Of a DNA stretch of 64,000 nt, positions 11,901 to 23,816 are shown one piece after another (the first letter of the stretch is position 1; every line of letters begins with the position of its first letter). This DNA is from Anthopleura xanthogrammica (Eukaryota; Cnidaria; Anthozoa; Actiniaria; Actiniidae), in contig OZ025210.1 in NCBI GenBank assembly GCA_964019055.1, positions 15,089,332-15,153,331 on the forward strand. The letters are read 5' to 3'. The notes under the pieces are model-generated. The model worked only from the letters and a program-made list of their open reading frames with translations. It had not been told where the DNA came from and ran no database searches. Made by a program: the position numbers and the translations under genes.

Positions 11901-14900
11901 AATTCTGGTTTGATGAAATTAAAAGGTAATTTTGTCACCCATTCTAAGTTATAATTCTGGTTTGATGAAATTAAAAGGTAATTTTGTCACCCATTCTAAG
12001 TTATAATTCTGGTTTGATGAAATTAAAAGGTAATTTTGTCACCCATTCTAAGTTATAATTCTGGTTTGATGAAATTAAAAGGTAATTTTGTCACCCATTC
12101 TAAGTTATAATTCTGGTTTGATGAAATTAAAAGGTAATTTTGTCACCCATTCTAAGTTATAATTCTGGTTTGATGAAATTAAAAGGTAATTTTGTCACCC
12201 ATTCTAAGTTATAATTCTGGTTTGATGAAATTGAAAGGTAATTTTGTCACCCATTCTAAGTTATAATTCTGGTTTGATGAAATTAAAAGGTAATTTTGTC
12301 ACCCATTCTAAGTTATAATTCTGGTTTGATGAAATTAAAAGGTAATTTTGTAACCCATTCTAAGTTATAATTCTGGTTTGATGAAATTGAAAGGTAATTT
12401 TGTCACCCATTCTAAGTTATAATTCTGGTTTGATGAAATTAAAAGGTAATTTTGTAACCCATTCTAAGTTATAATTCTGGTTTGATGAAATTGAAAGGTA
12501 ATTTTGTCACCCATTCTAAGTTATAATTCTGGTTTGATGAAATTAAAAGGTAATTTTGTAACCCATTCTAAGTTATAATTCTGGTTTGATGAAATTAAAA
12601 GGTAATTTTGTCACCCATTCTAAGTTATAATTCTGGTTTGATGAAATTAAAAGGTAATTTTGTCACCCATTCTAAGTTATAATTCTGGTTTGATGAAATT
12701 AAAAGGTAATTTTGTAACCCATTCTAAGTTATAATTCTGGTTTGATGAAATTGAAAGGTAATTTTGTCACCCATTCTAAGTTATAATTCTGGTTTGATGA
12801 AATTAAAAGGTAATTTTGTAACCCATTCTAAGTTATAATTCTGGTTTGATGAAATTGAAAGGTAATGTTGTCACCCATTCTAAGTTATAATTCTGGTTTG
12901 ATGAAATTAAAAGGTAATTTTGTAACCCATTCTAAGTTATAATTCTGGTTTGATGAAATTGAAAGGTAATTTTGTCACCCATTCTAAGTTATAATTCTGG
13001 TTTGATGAAATTAAAAGGTAATTTTGTCACCCATTCTAAGTTATAATTCTGGTTTGATGAAATTAAAAGGTAATTTTGTCACCCATTCTAAGTTATAATT
13101 CTGGTTTGATGAAATTAAAAGGTAATTTTGTAACCCATTCTAAGTTATAATTCTGGTTTGATGAAATTAAAAGGTAATTTTGTAACCCATTCTAAGTTAT
13201 AATTCTGGTTTGATGAAATTAAAAGGTAATTTTGTCACCCATTCTAAGTTATAATTCTGGTTTGATGAAATTAAAAGGTAATTTTGTCACCCATTCTAAG
13301 TTATAATTCTGGTTTGATGAAATTAAAAGGTAATTTTGTAACCCATTCTAAGTTATAATTCTGGTTTGATGAAATTGAAAGGTAATTTTGTCACCCATTC
13401 TAAGTTATAATTCTGGTTTGATGAAATTAAAAGGTAATTTTGTAACCCATTCTAAGTTATAATTCTGGTTTGATGAAATTGAAAGGTAATTTTGTCACCC
13501 ATTCTAAGTTATAATTCTGGTTTGATGAAATTAAAAGGTAATTTTGTAACCCATTCTAAGTTATAATTCTGGTTTGATGAAATTGAAAGGTAATTTTGTC
13601 ACCCATTCTAAGTTATAATTCTGGTTTGATGAAATTAAAAGGTAATTTTGTCACCCATTCTAAGTTATAATTCTGGTTTGATGAAATTAAAAGGTAATTT
13701 TGTCACCCATTCTAAGTTATAATTCTGGTTTGATGAAATTAAAAGGTAATTTTGTAACCCATTCTAAGTTATAATTCTGGTTTGATGAAATTGAAAGGTA
13801 ATTTTGTCACCCATTCTAAGTTATAATTCTGGTTTGATGAAATTGAAAGGTAATTTTGTCACCCATTCTAAGTTATAATTCTGGTTTGATGAAATTAAAA
13901 GGTAATTTTGTCACCCATTCTAAGTTATAATTCTGGTTTGATGAAATTAAAAGGTAATTTTGTAACCCATTCTAAGTTATAATTCTGGTTTGATGAAATT
14001 GAAAGGTAATTTTGTCACCCATTCTAAGTTATAATTCTGGTTTGATGAAATTAAAAGGTAATTTTGTCACCCATTCTAAGTTATAATTCTGGTTTGATGA
14101 AATTAAAAGGTAATTTTGTCACCCATTCTAAGTTATAATTCTGGTTTGATGAAATTAAAAGGTAATTTTGTCACCCATTCTAAGTTATAATTCTGGTTTG
14201 ATGAAATTAAAAGGTAATTTTGTCACCCATTCTAAGTTATAATTCTGGTTTGATGAAATTAAAAGGTAATTTTGTAACCCATTCTAAGTTATAATTCTGG
14301 TTTGATGAAATTAAAAGGTAATTTTGTCACCCATTCTAAGTTATAATTCTGGTTTGATGAAATTAAAAGGTAATTTTGTAACCCATTCTAAGTTATAATT
14401 CTGGTTTGATGAAATTGAAAGGTAATTTTGTCACCCATTCTAAGTTATAATTCTGGTTTGATGAAATTAAAAGGTAATTTTGTAACCCATTCTAAGTTAT
14501 AATTCTGGTTTGATGAAATTAAAAGGTAATTTTGTCACCCATTCTAAGTTATAATTCTGGTTTGATGAAATTAAAAGGTAATTTTGTAACCCATTCTAAG
14601 TTATAATTCTGGTTTGATGAAATTAAAAGGTAATTTTGTAACCCATTCTAAGTTATAATTCTGGTTTGATGAAATTAAAAGGTAATTTTGTCACCCATTC
14701 TAAGTTATAATTCTGGTTTGATGAAATTAAAAGGTAATTTTGTAACCCATTCTAAGTTATAATTCTGGTTTGATGAAATTAAAAGGTAATTTTGTCACCC
14801 ATTCTAAGTTATAATTCTGGTTTGATGAAATTAAAAGGTAATTTTGTAACCCATTCTAAGTTATAATTCTGGTTTGATGAAATTGAAAGGTAATTTTGTC

Positions 14901-16684
14901 ACCCATTCTAAGTTATAATTCTGGTTTGATGAAATTAAAAGGTAATTTTGTCACCCATTCTAAGTTATAATTCTGGTTTGATGAAATTAAAAGGTAATTT
15001 TGTAACCCATTCTAAGTTATAATTCTGGTTTGATGAAATTAAAAGGTAATTTTGTAACCCATTCTCAGTTATAATTCTGGTTTGATGAAATTGAAAGGTA
15101 ATTTTGTCACCCATTCTAAGTTATAATTCTGGTTTGATGAAATTAAAAGGTAATTTTGTAACCCATTCTAAGTTATAATTCTGGTTTGATGAAATTGAAA
15201 GGTAATTTTGTCACCCATTCTAAGTTATAATTCTGGTTTGATGAAATTGAAAGGTAATTTTGTCACCCATTCTAAGTTATAATTCTGGTTTGATGAAATT
15301 AAAAGGTAATTTTGTAACCCATTCTAAGTTATAATTCTGGTTTGATGAAATTGAAAGGTAATTTTGTCACCCATTCTAAGTTATAATTCTGGTTTGATGA
15401 AATTAAAAGGTAATTTTGTAACCCATTCTAAGTTATAATTCTGGTTTGATGAAATTGAAAGGTAATTTTGTCACCCATTCTAAGTTATAATTCTGGTTTG
15501 ATGAAATTAAAAGGTAATTTTGTAACCCATTCTAAGTTATAATTCTGGTTTGATGAAATTAAAAAGTAATTTTGTCACCCATTCTAAGTTATAATTCTGG
15601 TTTGATGAAATTAAAAGGTAATTTTGTAACCCATTCTAAGTTATAATTCTGGTTTGATGAAATTGAAAGGTAATTTTGTCACCCATTCTAAGTTATAATT
15701 CTGGTTTGATGAAATTAAAAGGTAATTTTGTAACCCATTCTAAGTTATAATTCTGGTTTGATGAAATTGAAAGGTAATTTTGTCACCCATTCTAAGTTAT
15801 AATTCTGGTTTGATGAAATTAAAAGGTAATTTTGTCACCCATTCTAAGTTATAATTCTGGTTTGATGAAATTAAAAGGTAATTTCGTAACCCATTCTAAG
15901 TTATAATTCTGGTTTGATGAAATTAAAAGGTAATTTTGTAACCCATTCTAAGTTATAATTCTGGTTTGATGAAATTAAAAGGTAATTTTGTAACCCATTC
16001 TAAGTTATAATTCTGGTTTGATGAAATTGAAAGGTAATTTTGTCACCCATTCTAAGTTATAATTCTGGTTTGATGAAATTAAAAGGTAATTTTGTAACCC
16101 ATTCTAAGTTATAATTCTGGTTTGATGAAATTGAAAGGTAATTTTGTCACCCATTCTAAGTTATAATTCTGGTTTGATGAAATTAAAAGGTAATTTTGTA
16201 ACCCATTCTAAGTTATAATTCTGGTTTGATGAAATTAAAAGGTAATTTTGTCACCCATTCTAAGTTATAATTCTGGTTTGATGAAATTAAAAGGTAATTT
16301 TGTCACCCATTCTAAGTTATAATTCTGGTTTGATGAAATTAAAAGGTAATTTTGTAACCCATTCTAAGTTATAATTCTGGTTTGATGAAATTAAAAGGTA
16401 ATTTTGTCACCCATTCTAAGTTATAATTCTGGTTTGATGAAATTGAAAGGTAATTTTGTCACCCATTCTAAGTTATAATTCTGGTTTGATGAAATTAAAA
16501 GGTAATTTTGTCACCCATTCTAAGTTATAATTCTGGTTCGCTGAAATTGAAAGGTAATTTTGTCACCCATTCTAAGTTATAATTCTGGTTTGATAAAATT
16601 GAAAGGTAATTTTGTCACCCATTCTAAGTTATAATTCTGGTTTGATAAAATTGAAAGGTAATTTTGTCACCCATTCTAAGTTAC
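2922..16684. repeat. 52-bp satellite array (about 265 units)
   Basis: The unit is 52 bp and contains ggtaattttgtcacccattc, taagttataa and ctggtttgatgaaatt. The array is 13.8 kb and uninterrupted. Units differ mainly at two sites: C or A in 'tgt(c/a)accc' and G or A in 'gaaatt(g/a)aaa'. Rare variants recur at exact multiples of 52 bp, showing multi-unit duplication. Only the right end (from about 16535) decays, with 'ggttcgctgaa' and 'gataaaatt' units. There are no spacers, no palindromic unit and no long open frame. Confidence 0.98.
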
Positions 16685-16692
16685 CCTTTTTA

Positions 16693-17913
16693 TAGTACAC
16701 TCGACAAAATTACTCGACTCTGATTGGTCTAGAGGAGTACAATTAGAGCGTTAATTGGTACTCCGCGGGAGTACCAATTAGGTCGCTATGGAAACACGGC
16801 CAAAAGCGGCAAATTTCCCCAGTGAAATGAGTGAAATTCCCAAAAAAAATCAGTGTTTTATAGATTAAAATGGAAAAATGTCAGAAAACTGTTTAATACA
16901 CACATAGGAAGGCCTCAAATTATGATAACTAGACAAATTCAAGACCTAATAAATCATGTTTTGTAGTAGAAAGTCCTTTTTTCTTTCTAGTTTTTGCCAA
17001 ACAATTTGAGTTGGAGTTTTGAATGTTCTCGTTTTACTACCTGTTGTCTTCTGTGGTTTTCTCGAAAAATAAATTCAACACCACAACTACAATAATTGTA
17101 CAATATGTAGAAAACAGCTAACAATAGTTTTAAAGCAAATTTCTTTCCGTTTAGCGAAAAAACACAGCGAGTAGAGGCTCGTTTTTTGTTTTGAAAATAG
17201 TTAAGATCAAATCTTACCGGCAAACTGTCGAGTAGTTGTAGAGAGACGAATTCAGCTATTTATCACAGGTTAATTGATCCTAAGTTATCAATCCAGTCTT
17301 GAAATAATAAAATCTTCAGATAATTCGCCATTCAAAGAAAATAGCAGCGAAATTCTTCAAGCTACAGGAGGGAATGATATCCAAAGCACATGGTCTGATC
17401 ACTGGCGACTCGTTCACGGCAAGCTGTACTTCAAAACTTTTAACTTGAACGACATATTTGTCGCTTTTATCCCTTTTGATGTTGTCCAGCTAACTTATTT
17501 TCAAAGAAAGTATTTTGAAATTGTGTTTTTGCAGTTATTAGCAAATGCTAAGAGGAAAAAAACTTATATTAGCGAACTGTAAACTCTCAACTTTCGCTTA
17601 GTTTTCACACAGTACGTTTTCAAAGAAAAGTCGCTTCTTGATTCGCTGTTTAGCTGTCAGTACTGTCATTCAATAGTTGTAAACATGCATTAAAATGGCT
17701 TTTTACTTGAGATGTAAAAATATTTTCTAGTATTTTGTAGTTCAAATCATACATAAAATACTAATCTAAAATGGTTTTACAGCAACGTTAACACTTTCTA
17801 TGCTGTTCTTGACTTAGCGTTCTTGGAGAAGGGTCGGTTATAGCAATGAAGGCAATGAGGATGAATGAATGCCTTCGCTTCGCATTTTTTATAAAATTTT
17901 GTCGAGTGAACTA
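16693..17913. mobile_element. TIR DNA element with TA target duplication
   Basis: The left end TAGTACACTCGACAAAATT is matched in inverted form at the right end by AATTTTGTCGAGTGAACTA, with one mismatch. Both ends are flanked by TA (16691-16692 and 17914-17915). Inside, 16752-16780 is a palindrome around ggtactccgcgggagtacc. Two short open frames (16987-17223 minus, 17274-17582 plus) have no recognisable motif. TA duplication and size suit a non-autonomous Tc1/mariner-like or other TA-targeting element. It abuts the right end of the satellite. Confidence 0.7.
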
Positions 17914-17920
17914 TAAATAA

Positions 17921-18083
17921 AAAATCGCACGACCTTCTCGTACAATTTGGAATTAATAGGCACTCGTAATGTTTTGAAAGTTCTTTAATTGCACTCGCCT
18001 AAAGGCTCGTGCAATTACAAGAACTTTCAAAACATTACTCGTACCTATTAATTTCCAAATTGTACTCGAGGTCGTGCGATTTC
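17921..18083. mobile_element. Foldback element
   Basis: The left arm begins AAATCGCACGACC and the right arm ends GGTCGTGCGATTT. The two arms of about 75 bp pair almost completely around a loop near 17993-18010, including inverted 'aatgttttgaaagttctt'. It lies five bases from the end of the preceding TIR element. It is a MITE or foldback copy without coding capacity. Confidence 0.75.
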
Positions 18084-18489
18084 CTATACTAATTCATAGG
18101 AAAGCAAGTACTAGTTAATTAGTGATGCTGAGCTGATGTCTGAAAAATATTTATTAATGGTTTATTCACTTAATATTTTATAATATAATTCTAATAACAA
18201 GCAATAATACTTCTTTAAGTTTTGATATCATATATATCAATATTATAATGTTTCAATATTGAATAAATTGTTTTCCTTGATCTCATAACAGTGCTACATG
18301 TAGTGTATTTCAGAAATAAGCCACTATTCTTGTTTTTCAGTCATTCCTATAGGAATAAAAATTTAATGACAAAGACTTAGTGTACGTGTTGGTGTACCTA
18401 GCAATAGAAGCTAATGAAAAATATTTTGTTAGAGGTACACCAACATGGCCACCATGATGTCATGTGAAAACCAAGAATTAACATCAGCT
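18084..18489. other. Flank of the transposase pseudogene, with a short palindrome
   Basis: This is AT-rich sequence without a gene. At 18389-18445 gttggtgtacct is followed by its inverse aggtacaccaac about 30 bases later. It may be a terminal or subterminal structure of the transposase element, but no matching end was found on the other side. Confidence 0.35.
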
Positions 18490-19592
18490 TTAACTAACCA
18501 TTGGTGGGAGAAAATTTGAAAAACAAACTATTACAACCCATGCATCTGAAGCGATATCTGATTGAGTAATTGGAACTGGACGGTCAAAGAAATGCCAGTT
18601 TTTCAGTCTCTCCATATAACATTCTACATGTATTCTAAGACTGGCTATCTTCTTGTTATGCTCTGATTCCTGCTTTGTAAATTGTCCCTTTCCTTTCAAG
18701 AAGTGAGGTAAGGCTAGTCGTGCACCCACAGTGGCTAGGTCATCTTGTATCGTGAACCCCTTATCAGCCATGACCAGATCTTCTCTATTTATGTGTGTCA
18801 AAAAGCCAGATTTGTTAACAATTTCATTATCACTGATAGATCCACAGTATAGATCGCTACAGAATGAGACTACACCATTAGGGGTTATACCTATCAAAGC
18901 CTTCATTGTTGGCCTAGACTTGTAGCTTGAATAACAAAGAGACTTCTTGTCTAAGCTGGAGGGAGACTCCATCTGAAGTTCCGTGCAGTCTATAATTGAG
19001 ACCAGATCAGGATAAAATGTTTTAAAAACAGGAGACATATAAAAGTGAATTTGCTCTTTTGAAGGCCAATGGATACAGATAGGCTCTAATTCCTTTCTCA
19101 TGAACTTTATCCAAGTTCTACAGCTAGTAGATACAGTGGGTACGGAAATCCTAATCTTTCTGCTAGATCTTTCTCAAATGAACCAAGTCTCAACCTCATT
19201 ACCACCATTGTAAACTCTTGCCATGTGTTTAACTTTAGTTTTACCCCAGGCTTACGTGTGGTTAGATCAATAGCAGTCCTGATTTTGTTACCATAACTTA
19301 GGTTATTAGCTTTGCCTTTGAGTAAATCAAAGCAAAATACCATTGTATCATAGTTTGGAAAACCAGTAAAGAAAGAAATATCTTCATCACTGTTTTTGTA
19401 CTCATCGATATCAAACTTTGGTTTCTTGTTGTTAATGTTAATCGCACATCGCATTTCTGATAACTCTCTCTTTAGCAAACGTAACTCTTCTTTAAGATCT
19501 TCCACTTCGTTTTCAATCTTATTTTCAGCTGGAAATATCCCAAATTGATCATCGTTTGAGCTATCTGTTGAAGTTTGTTGCAAGGAGTTCAA
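18490..19592 (-). pseudogene. DDE_Tnp_4-type transposase, frameshifted
   Basis: Two minus-strand frames make one protein. The first part (19592-19107, 161 aa) has a coiled-coil-like stretch (VEDLKEELRLLKREL) and a helix-turn-helix region of the HTH_Tnp_4 type (TWQEFTMVVMRLRLG). The second part (from about 19140 to 18490) holds the DDE domain, with D in IIDCTE, D in MADKGF and E in RIHVE, plus YSSYKSRPTMKALIG. One base is missing near 19140, at the GFPYP/SVPTVS switch, so the frames are not joined. This is the PF13359 superfamily seen in eukaryotic IS5-like/ISL2EU and Harbinger-related elements. No THAP domain was found upstream. The residue after the last E is Cys where Arg is usual. Confidence 0.85.
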
Positions 19593-19829
19593 TACGAGGT
19601 TGTCGTTATTTATCCTATTTCCAGCTATTCTTTCGTGTTGATAACCTGTTTCAAGACATTATATTGTTACTGTTATTGTTATTATGTTCGAGTCAAGTTT
19701 TAGCTAGTCCAGGTAAATATTAAAGAGACATGTTATGATACTATTCAGTAGTGACTTAAAAGACATGGTTAGGATTATTATGAAGTCTATAAGCTTAAGC
19801 TTTCTATATTTCACATTTATATTTTACCG

Positions 19830-20266
19830 CCACCCGGTTGGCTCAGTTGGTTGAGCACCGGACATTCGTGCGGGAGGTCGTGGGTTCAAGCCCCGGCCGG
19901 ACCAACACTCTGGGTCTTAAAATAACTGAGGAGAAGGTGCTGCCTTTGTATTTACATCTACAAACGGTTAGACCTTCCCGTGGCTCGGATGACCACGTAA
20001 AATGGCGGTCCCGTCTCTCCACACTACCTAACCCTGCATCGGAGGGACGTAAAAGAACCACTGAGGACGTAAAGAAACCCTGGCAGTGACCACCCTCAGT
20101 GTCTGGCCTTTACTAATGATTTCTTATTGGGTTGATTGTGGGATGCATGGGTATGGGAGTTTTAAGGGGTTGGGAATTCGTGCAATGTACCTCGAAGGGG
20201 ACCTCGTGTCCTATTGTACAGCACCAGCCTGCGGGCAAATCTCCGCCGGAAATAAAATAAATAAAA
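19830..20266 (+). mobile_element. tRNA-derived SINE
   Basis: The head is tRNA-like, with A-box GGCTCAGTTGGTTGAGCACC and B-box GGTTCAAGCCC about 30 bases later. An unrelated body follows ('ctctgggtcttaaaataactgagg' onward), then an A-rich AAATAAAATAAATAAAA tail. This is standard SINE architecture transcribed by RNA polymerase III. I recall similar sequences from coral genomes but cannot name the family. Target duplications are not clear. Confidence 0.85.
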
Positions 20267-20339
20267 ATGTATACAAGCTTGATTGTTTTATTTACATGTA
20301 TTACTCAGGTAGGCAGGATAGTTAGGGACATATGATAGA

Positions 20340-22620
20340 GGAGTTAGAGGAGATAGATGAAGATCTAGTATCTCCCAGTAAGAAGCTAAAGGTGAATATT
20401 ATCTCATCGATATGATAGAGTGGTTTTCATTAACCCGTGAAACACAGTGTGCTTATTAAAGTGTAATAGTCAAAAACTCTATTGTGGCACAATAGAAAAC
20501 AAAAGAATCAGAGTGAAGTAGAGTGTAATACGCTAAAGTGTGTTTCACGGGTTTATGAAAACCGCTCTAATTTCTGACACGTAGATACTGATGAGTAGTA
20601 AAGTGACCAAAAGTATTGTTTTATGTCTTTTATGAATACTTTAGTATGACAAAAGAACGCCAACTGAAATGAAAGAGGGGAAGATTACGCTGAGTGCAGC
20701 AACTGCAAGAAGAAGAAGAGATGAGATTTACAAGGCTGCTGAAGCAATCAATGGATCCACGAACGGCTGCAGATACTGGGCTTGTTGATACTCTAGTGAA
20801 AAAGTGTAGTGTTGCTACTATAACGAATGTTTTTTCTGGTAACTCTAGGATTAGCGAAAAGGTTATCCCTCTACTTTATAAGCCACACTTGACTAATTAT
20901 GAAAAATCTGATGGTAATATTGCTTCGTAGTGTAGTTACATATTATAGTGGTGGTGTAATGGGTAAGCAGAAATATAGATCTGTTTATAAAAATAGTAGT
21001 TATGATAAGGGTAAACATATAGCAGTTAATAATTGTCCTATACAGTGTGAGAGAGACACCTTGTGATGGTTTAAATGAAGATGAAAAAGCCAATGGTATG
21101 TACCGTTCGAAGGAGCTGTTGTTGATGCTTGCTACACTTTATCTTCATCAAGATGTACACAAACTCATTTGGTTCAAAGGGCAAACTAACACTTTTTTTG
21201 TTTCTTTAGGTGGTGATGGAGCACCCTTTGGGAAAGATGATGTTGCTTTTGCATGGCTTGTTAGTTTTTTGAATGTGGGGAGAGGTGTACTGAGCAGTAA
21301 TGAGAATTTTCTGCTGTTCGGTGCCAACTGTACTGAAAATACCATCCCTGTACAGAGATTTATTAGACTTCTTGTAGCTGAAATCAGTGACATTGAAAAA
21401 TCAAGTCATACTGTTTATGTCAACAAATCCCCAGTTACTGTTAAATTCCACTTTGCAGAGCTCCCCAATGACATGAAAATGCTTCCATTTTTGGCTGGGG
21501 AGCTTTCAAATAGTGCAAAGTATTTTTCCACCTTTGCAAATGTTGATTATGACAGTGCTAAAACTTCTTCTGGTAGTTTTTCTTTAGGTACTGGCACAAC
21601 TTGGAGTCCATGGAGCTATCAACACAGACTTATAGTGGCCAAGCAAGTGGCAGACCTAAAGCAAAGTATTTCTAACAAGAAATTAGCACCTGCAACTAAA
21701 AGATCTAAGGTAACAAACTTCATTGCTAACCAAAAAAGCCGTCAAGAGTTTCCTCCACCCATAGGTAAGTTGATTGACCGTACACATATTGAACCATTGC
21801 ATTTGAAGAATAATGCATGTGCTCTTGCACACAGGTTTCTTTTAACAGAAGTTCTGTTAATGTCTAATTTACCCAAGTCAATTACATTTTCAGAGGTTCC
21901 TAGTCAATCTCCTTTTTTCAAAGTATACATCACATCAATGCATACATGTTGTAATCTTGGTCGCCTTTCAAAGAAACTTGTGAGATGGTTTAATGAAACA
22001 AGGTCTTCCAGTAATAAAAACATGGACTATAGGTTCACTGGTAAAGATTCAAAAATGTTTCTCCACAATTTCAATGTCTTGATTTCATCAGTGATTTCAA
22101 GTGCTATGGCAACAGAGAGGATAAGGATTATCCTTCATATCATTTCGTATATGTGTCTTTGTCTAAGAGACTGTGTTTCTTTATTCAACAGGCTAGAATT
22201 ATCTGAGGACCAGGTAAGTCAACTTAAATCTCTTTGCCATCATTATCTGTGCTTGAATGATTTGTTTTTAGATAATATTAATCCCACTGAAGATATGTTA
22301 GGTATGTATGGGATGGGCCTTGCTCTGAACTCAATGGAGGGAAGAGAGGCAAAGCACATCTCTATCGATCTCTAGCTACAGCAAGAACACTATCTTCAAG
22401 TGTAGGTGGGAACAAGTGTTTCTTCATGAGCATGTATCACTGATATGGCTTAGAGAAAGAGGATACAACTGGAACAACTCTAAATCACCATCTAGTTCTT
22501 ATGTACCAAAGAGGGTTGAAGATCCTACATACTGCTACTGTGGTTTGATGAAAGATGCCAATGGTGATTGTCAAATCTGTAGCCACAGGTACAGGGAAAA
22601 GATAAAGTTGAGTATATAAC
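20340..22620 (+). pseudogene. GGDGAPFGK-family transposon-like protein, copy A
   Basis: The coding part begins around the ATG at 20669 (KITLSAATARRRRDE in copy B). The main open stretch is 21047-22375 (442 codons). Distinctive motifs are GGDGAPFGK, SFLNVG, FLLFGANCTE, KSRQEFPPPIGKLID, EPLHLKNN, YRFTGKDSK and NSMEGREAKH. A possible CxC..C-x2-C zinc cluster (CYCGLMKDANGDCQIC) closes the protein. Relative to copy B this copy lacks two bases near 20762, has stops and a deletion of about 50 bp near 21032, and carries a 4-base insertion at 22368 that shifts the final part. An upstream exon-like segment (EELEEIDEDLVSPSKKLK, about 20338-20391) ends at a GT donor. I recall multicopy homologues in cnidarian genomes but no named enzymatic domain, so the function is unknown. 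Confidence 0.75.
20418..20567. mobile_element. TA-flanked MITE, copy specific to transposon copy A
   Basis: A 150-bp element with terminal inverted repeats GAGTGGTTTTCATTAACCC and, at the other end, GGGTTTATGAAAACCGCTC. It is flanked by TA at 20416-20417 and 20568-20569. Copy B reads straight through the site (56957-56970, 'gatatgataatttctgac'), which proves insertion. Relatives lie at 23278-23407 and 61414-61545 in the opposite orientation. Confidence 0.9.
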
Positions 22621-23045
22621 ATTAGGTAAATCTTTATTTGGTGAAGTCAGGATGAAAGTGTAATTGTTGCTATACATGTTCACAAACCAATTGATTTATG
22701 CATTTTTAACACTATTTTATTTATACCCTGTATATTGTTTAATTATCATTCAAAACAAAATCAGATCGAAACGTCTTGAAAAAACATACTTTAAAACAAA
22801 CCAGAGTCAACTAATTGATTTAAAATTATGAATCCTGGTTGCAAATTCAACATTTTTACAAAATCATTGTATTGATATATTTTGAAACCCTATGCTGTAC
22901 ATTACTTATTTATCATGAATTGTACATTTTTTTGTTATTATGCAAATAAAGGCATTTTAAACCACTCCAATTATTATTTTTTCATTCATGTTTATTCATT
23001 TATCCATACATTGGCAAATCACACTTGGTCACTATACACAACCAT

Positions 23046-23186
23046 TTTTGCTGAATATTGCTGGAGCAGTGTCAGAAAATTGTTGATCTTGCTTGTGTCA
23101 TATTGTAAGGAAGTACTTTTGCTGAGTATTGTTGGAGCAGTGTCAGAAAAATGTTGATCTTGCTTGTGTCATATTCTGATGAAGTA
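23046..23186. repeat. 71-bp minisatellite, 2 units
   Basis: The unit starts ttgctgagtattgctgg and includes ctgttgatcttgcttgtgtc. Two units are present here against seven in the equivalent place of copy B (60826-61326). Confidence 0.85.
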
Positions 23187-23277
23187 CTACACTATTATTA
23201 TGCTGACTAAAATTCAGCAAGTACACAAACAGGTAAGATAGAGAGCATGAGAGTTTATTATAAGGCACTAAAGCATA

Positions 23278-23407
23278 GAGTGATTCTCAAAACATGTGAA
23301 ATAAACTTTAGCATATTATGCACTGCTTCACTCTGATTCTTTTGTTTTCTATTGGGCTATTACACTTTAATTAGTACACTTTGTTTCATGGCTTAATGAA
23401 AACCACT
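23278..23407. mobile_element. TA-flanked MITE, shared by copies A and B
   Basis: The reverse complement begins GAGTGGTTTTCATTAAGCC and aligns along its whole length with the MITE at 20418-20567. TA flanks it at 23276-23277 and 23408-23409. The same insertion is present in copy B, so it predates the split of the two copies. Confidence 0.8.
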
Positions 23408-23628
23408 CTAGAGTGATGGTATGCAGGTAACCCATGAAACAAACACTGACAGTTACCTTGTAATGGCCAAATAGACACAAAAAAGAAAACAATGGAAATA
23501 TGGTCTACAAGTCTAATATATATTTTTACAGTTCAATCACTATTTAAAAATATATATCAATCATGTATTATACATGTTTCTTTCTGACAGTACAACAATG
23601 AACATATGACCAGTAGTTGTAAAGTATT

Positions 23629-23816
23629 GGCAGATCCAGGACAAGGGGGTTCCAAAATGGCAGCCCTGCAGAAAAAGCTGGTGTGCATGCAATCAACTTT
23701 AACAACAGGGGTTCCAATGTCATTTTAATGAGTGTAAAGAATATGATTGTCTACACAAGATTCCACAAAAGGGGGTTCAATGGAGCCCTCGGAATCATAC
23801 CTGGATCTGCCACTGG
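23629..23816. mobile_element. hAT-like MITE with 8-bp target duplication
   Basis: The ends are GGCAGATCCAGG and CCTGGATCTGCCACTGG. Direct repeats AAAGTATT flank it at 23621-23628 and 23817-23824. An 8-bp duplication and a (CAGTG)GC-AGATCC-type end suggest a hAT-derived element. The left end seems to lack the terminal five bases. It is shared with copy B (61754-61942). Confidence 0.75.

Noticed and set aside
2922..16684. CRISPR-like regular repeat array
   Set aside because: There are no spacers between units, the unit is not palindromic, there are no cas genes, and the surroundings are eukaryotic.
16987..17582. Two short open frames (minus 78 aa, plus 102 aa) as genes
   Set aside because: Both lie inside a TIR element, have no recognisable motif and no splice context.
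19838..20325. Short open frames on both strands (66-83 aa)
   Set aside because: They lie in the tRNA-derived SINE and its flank.
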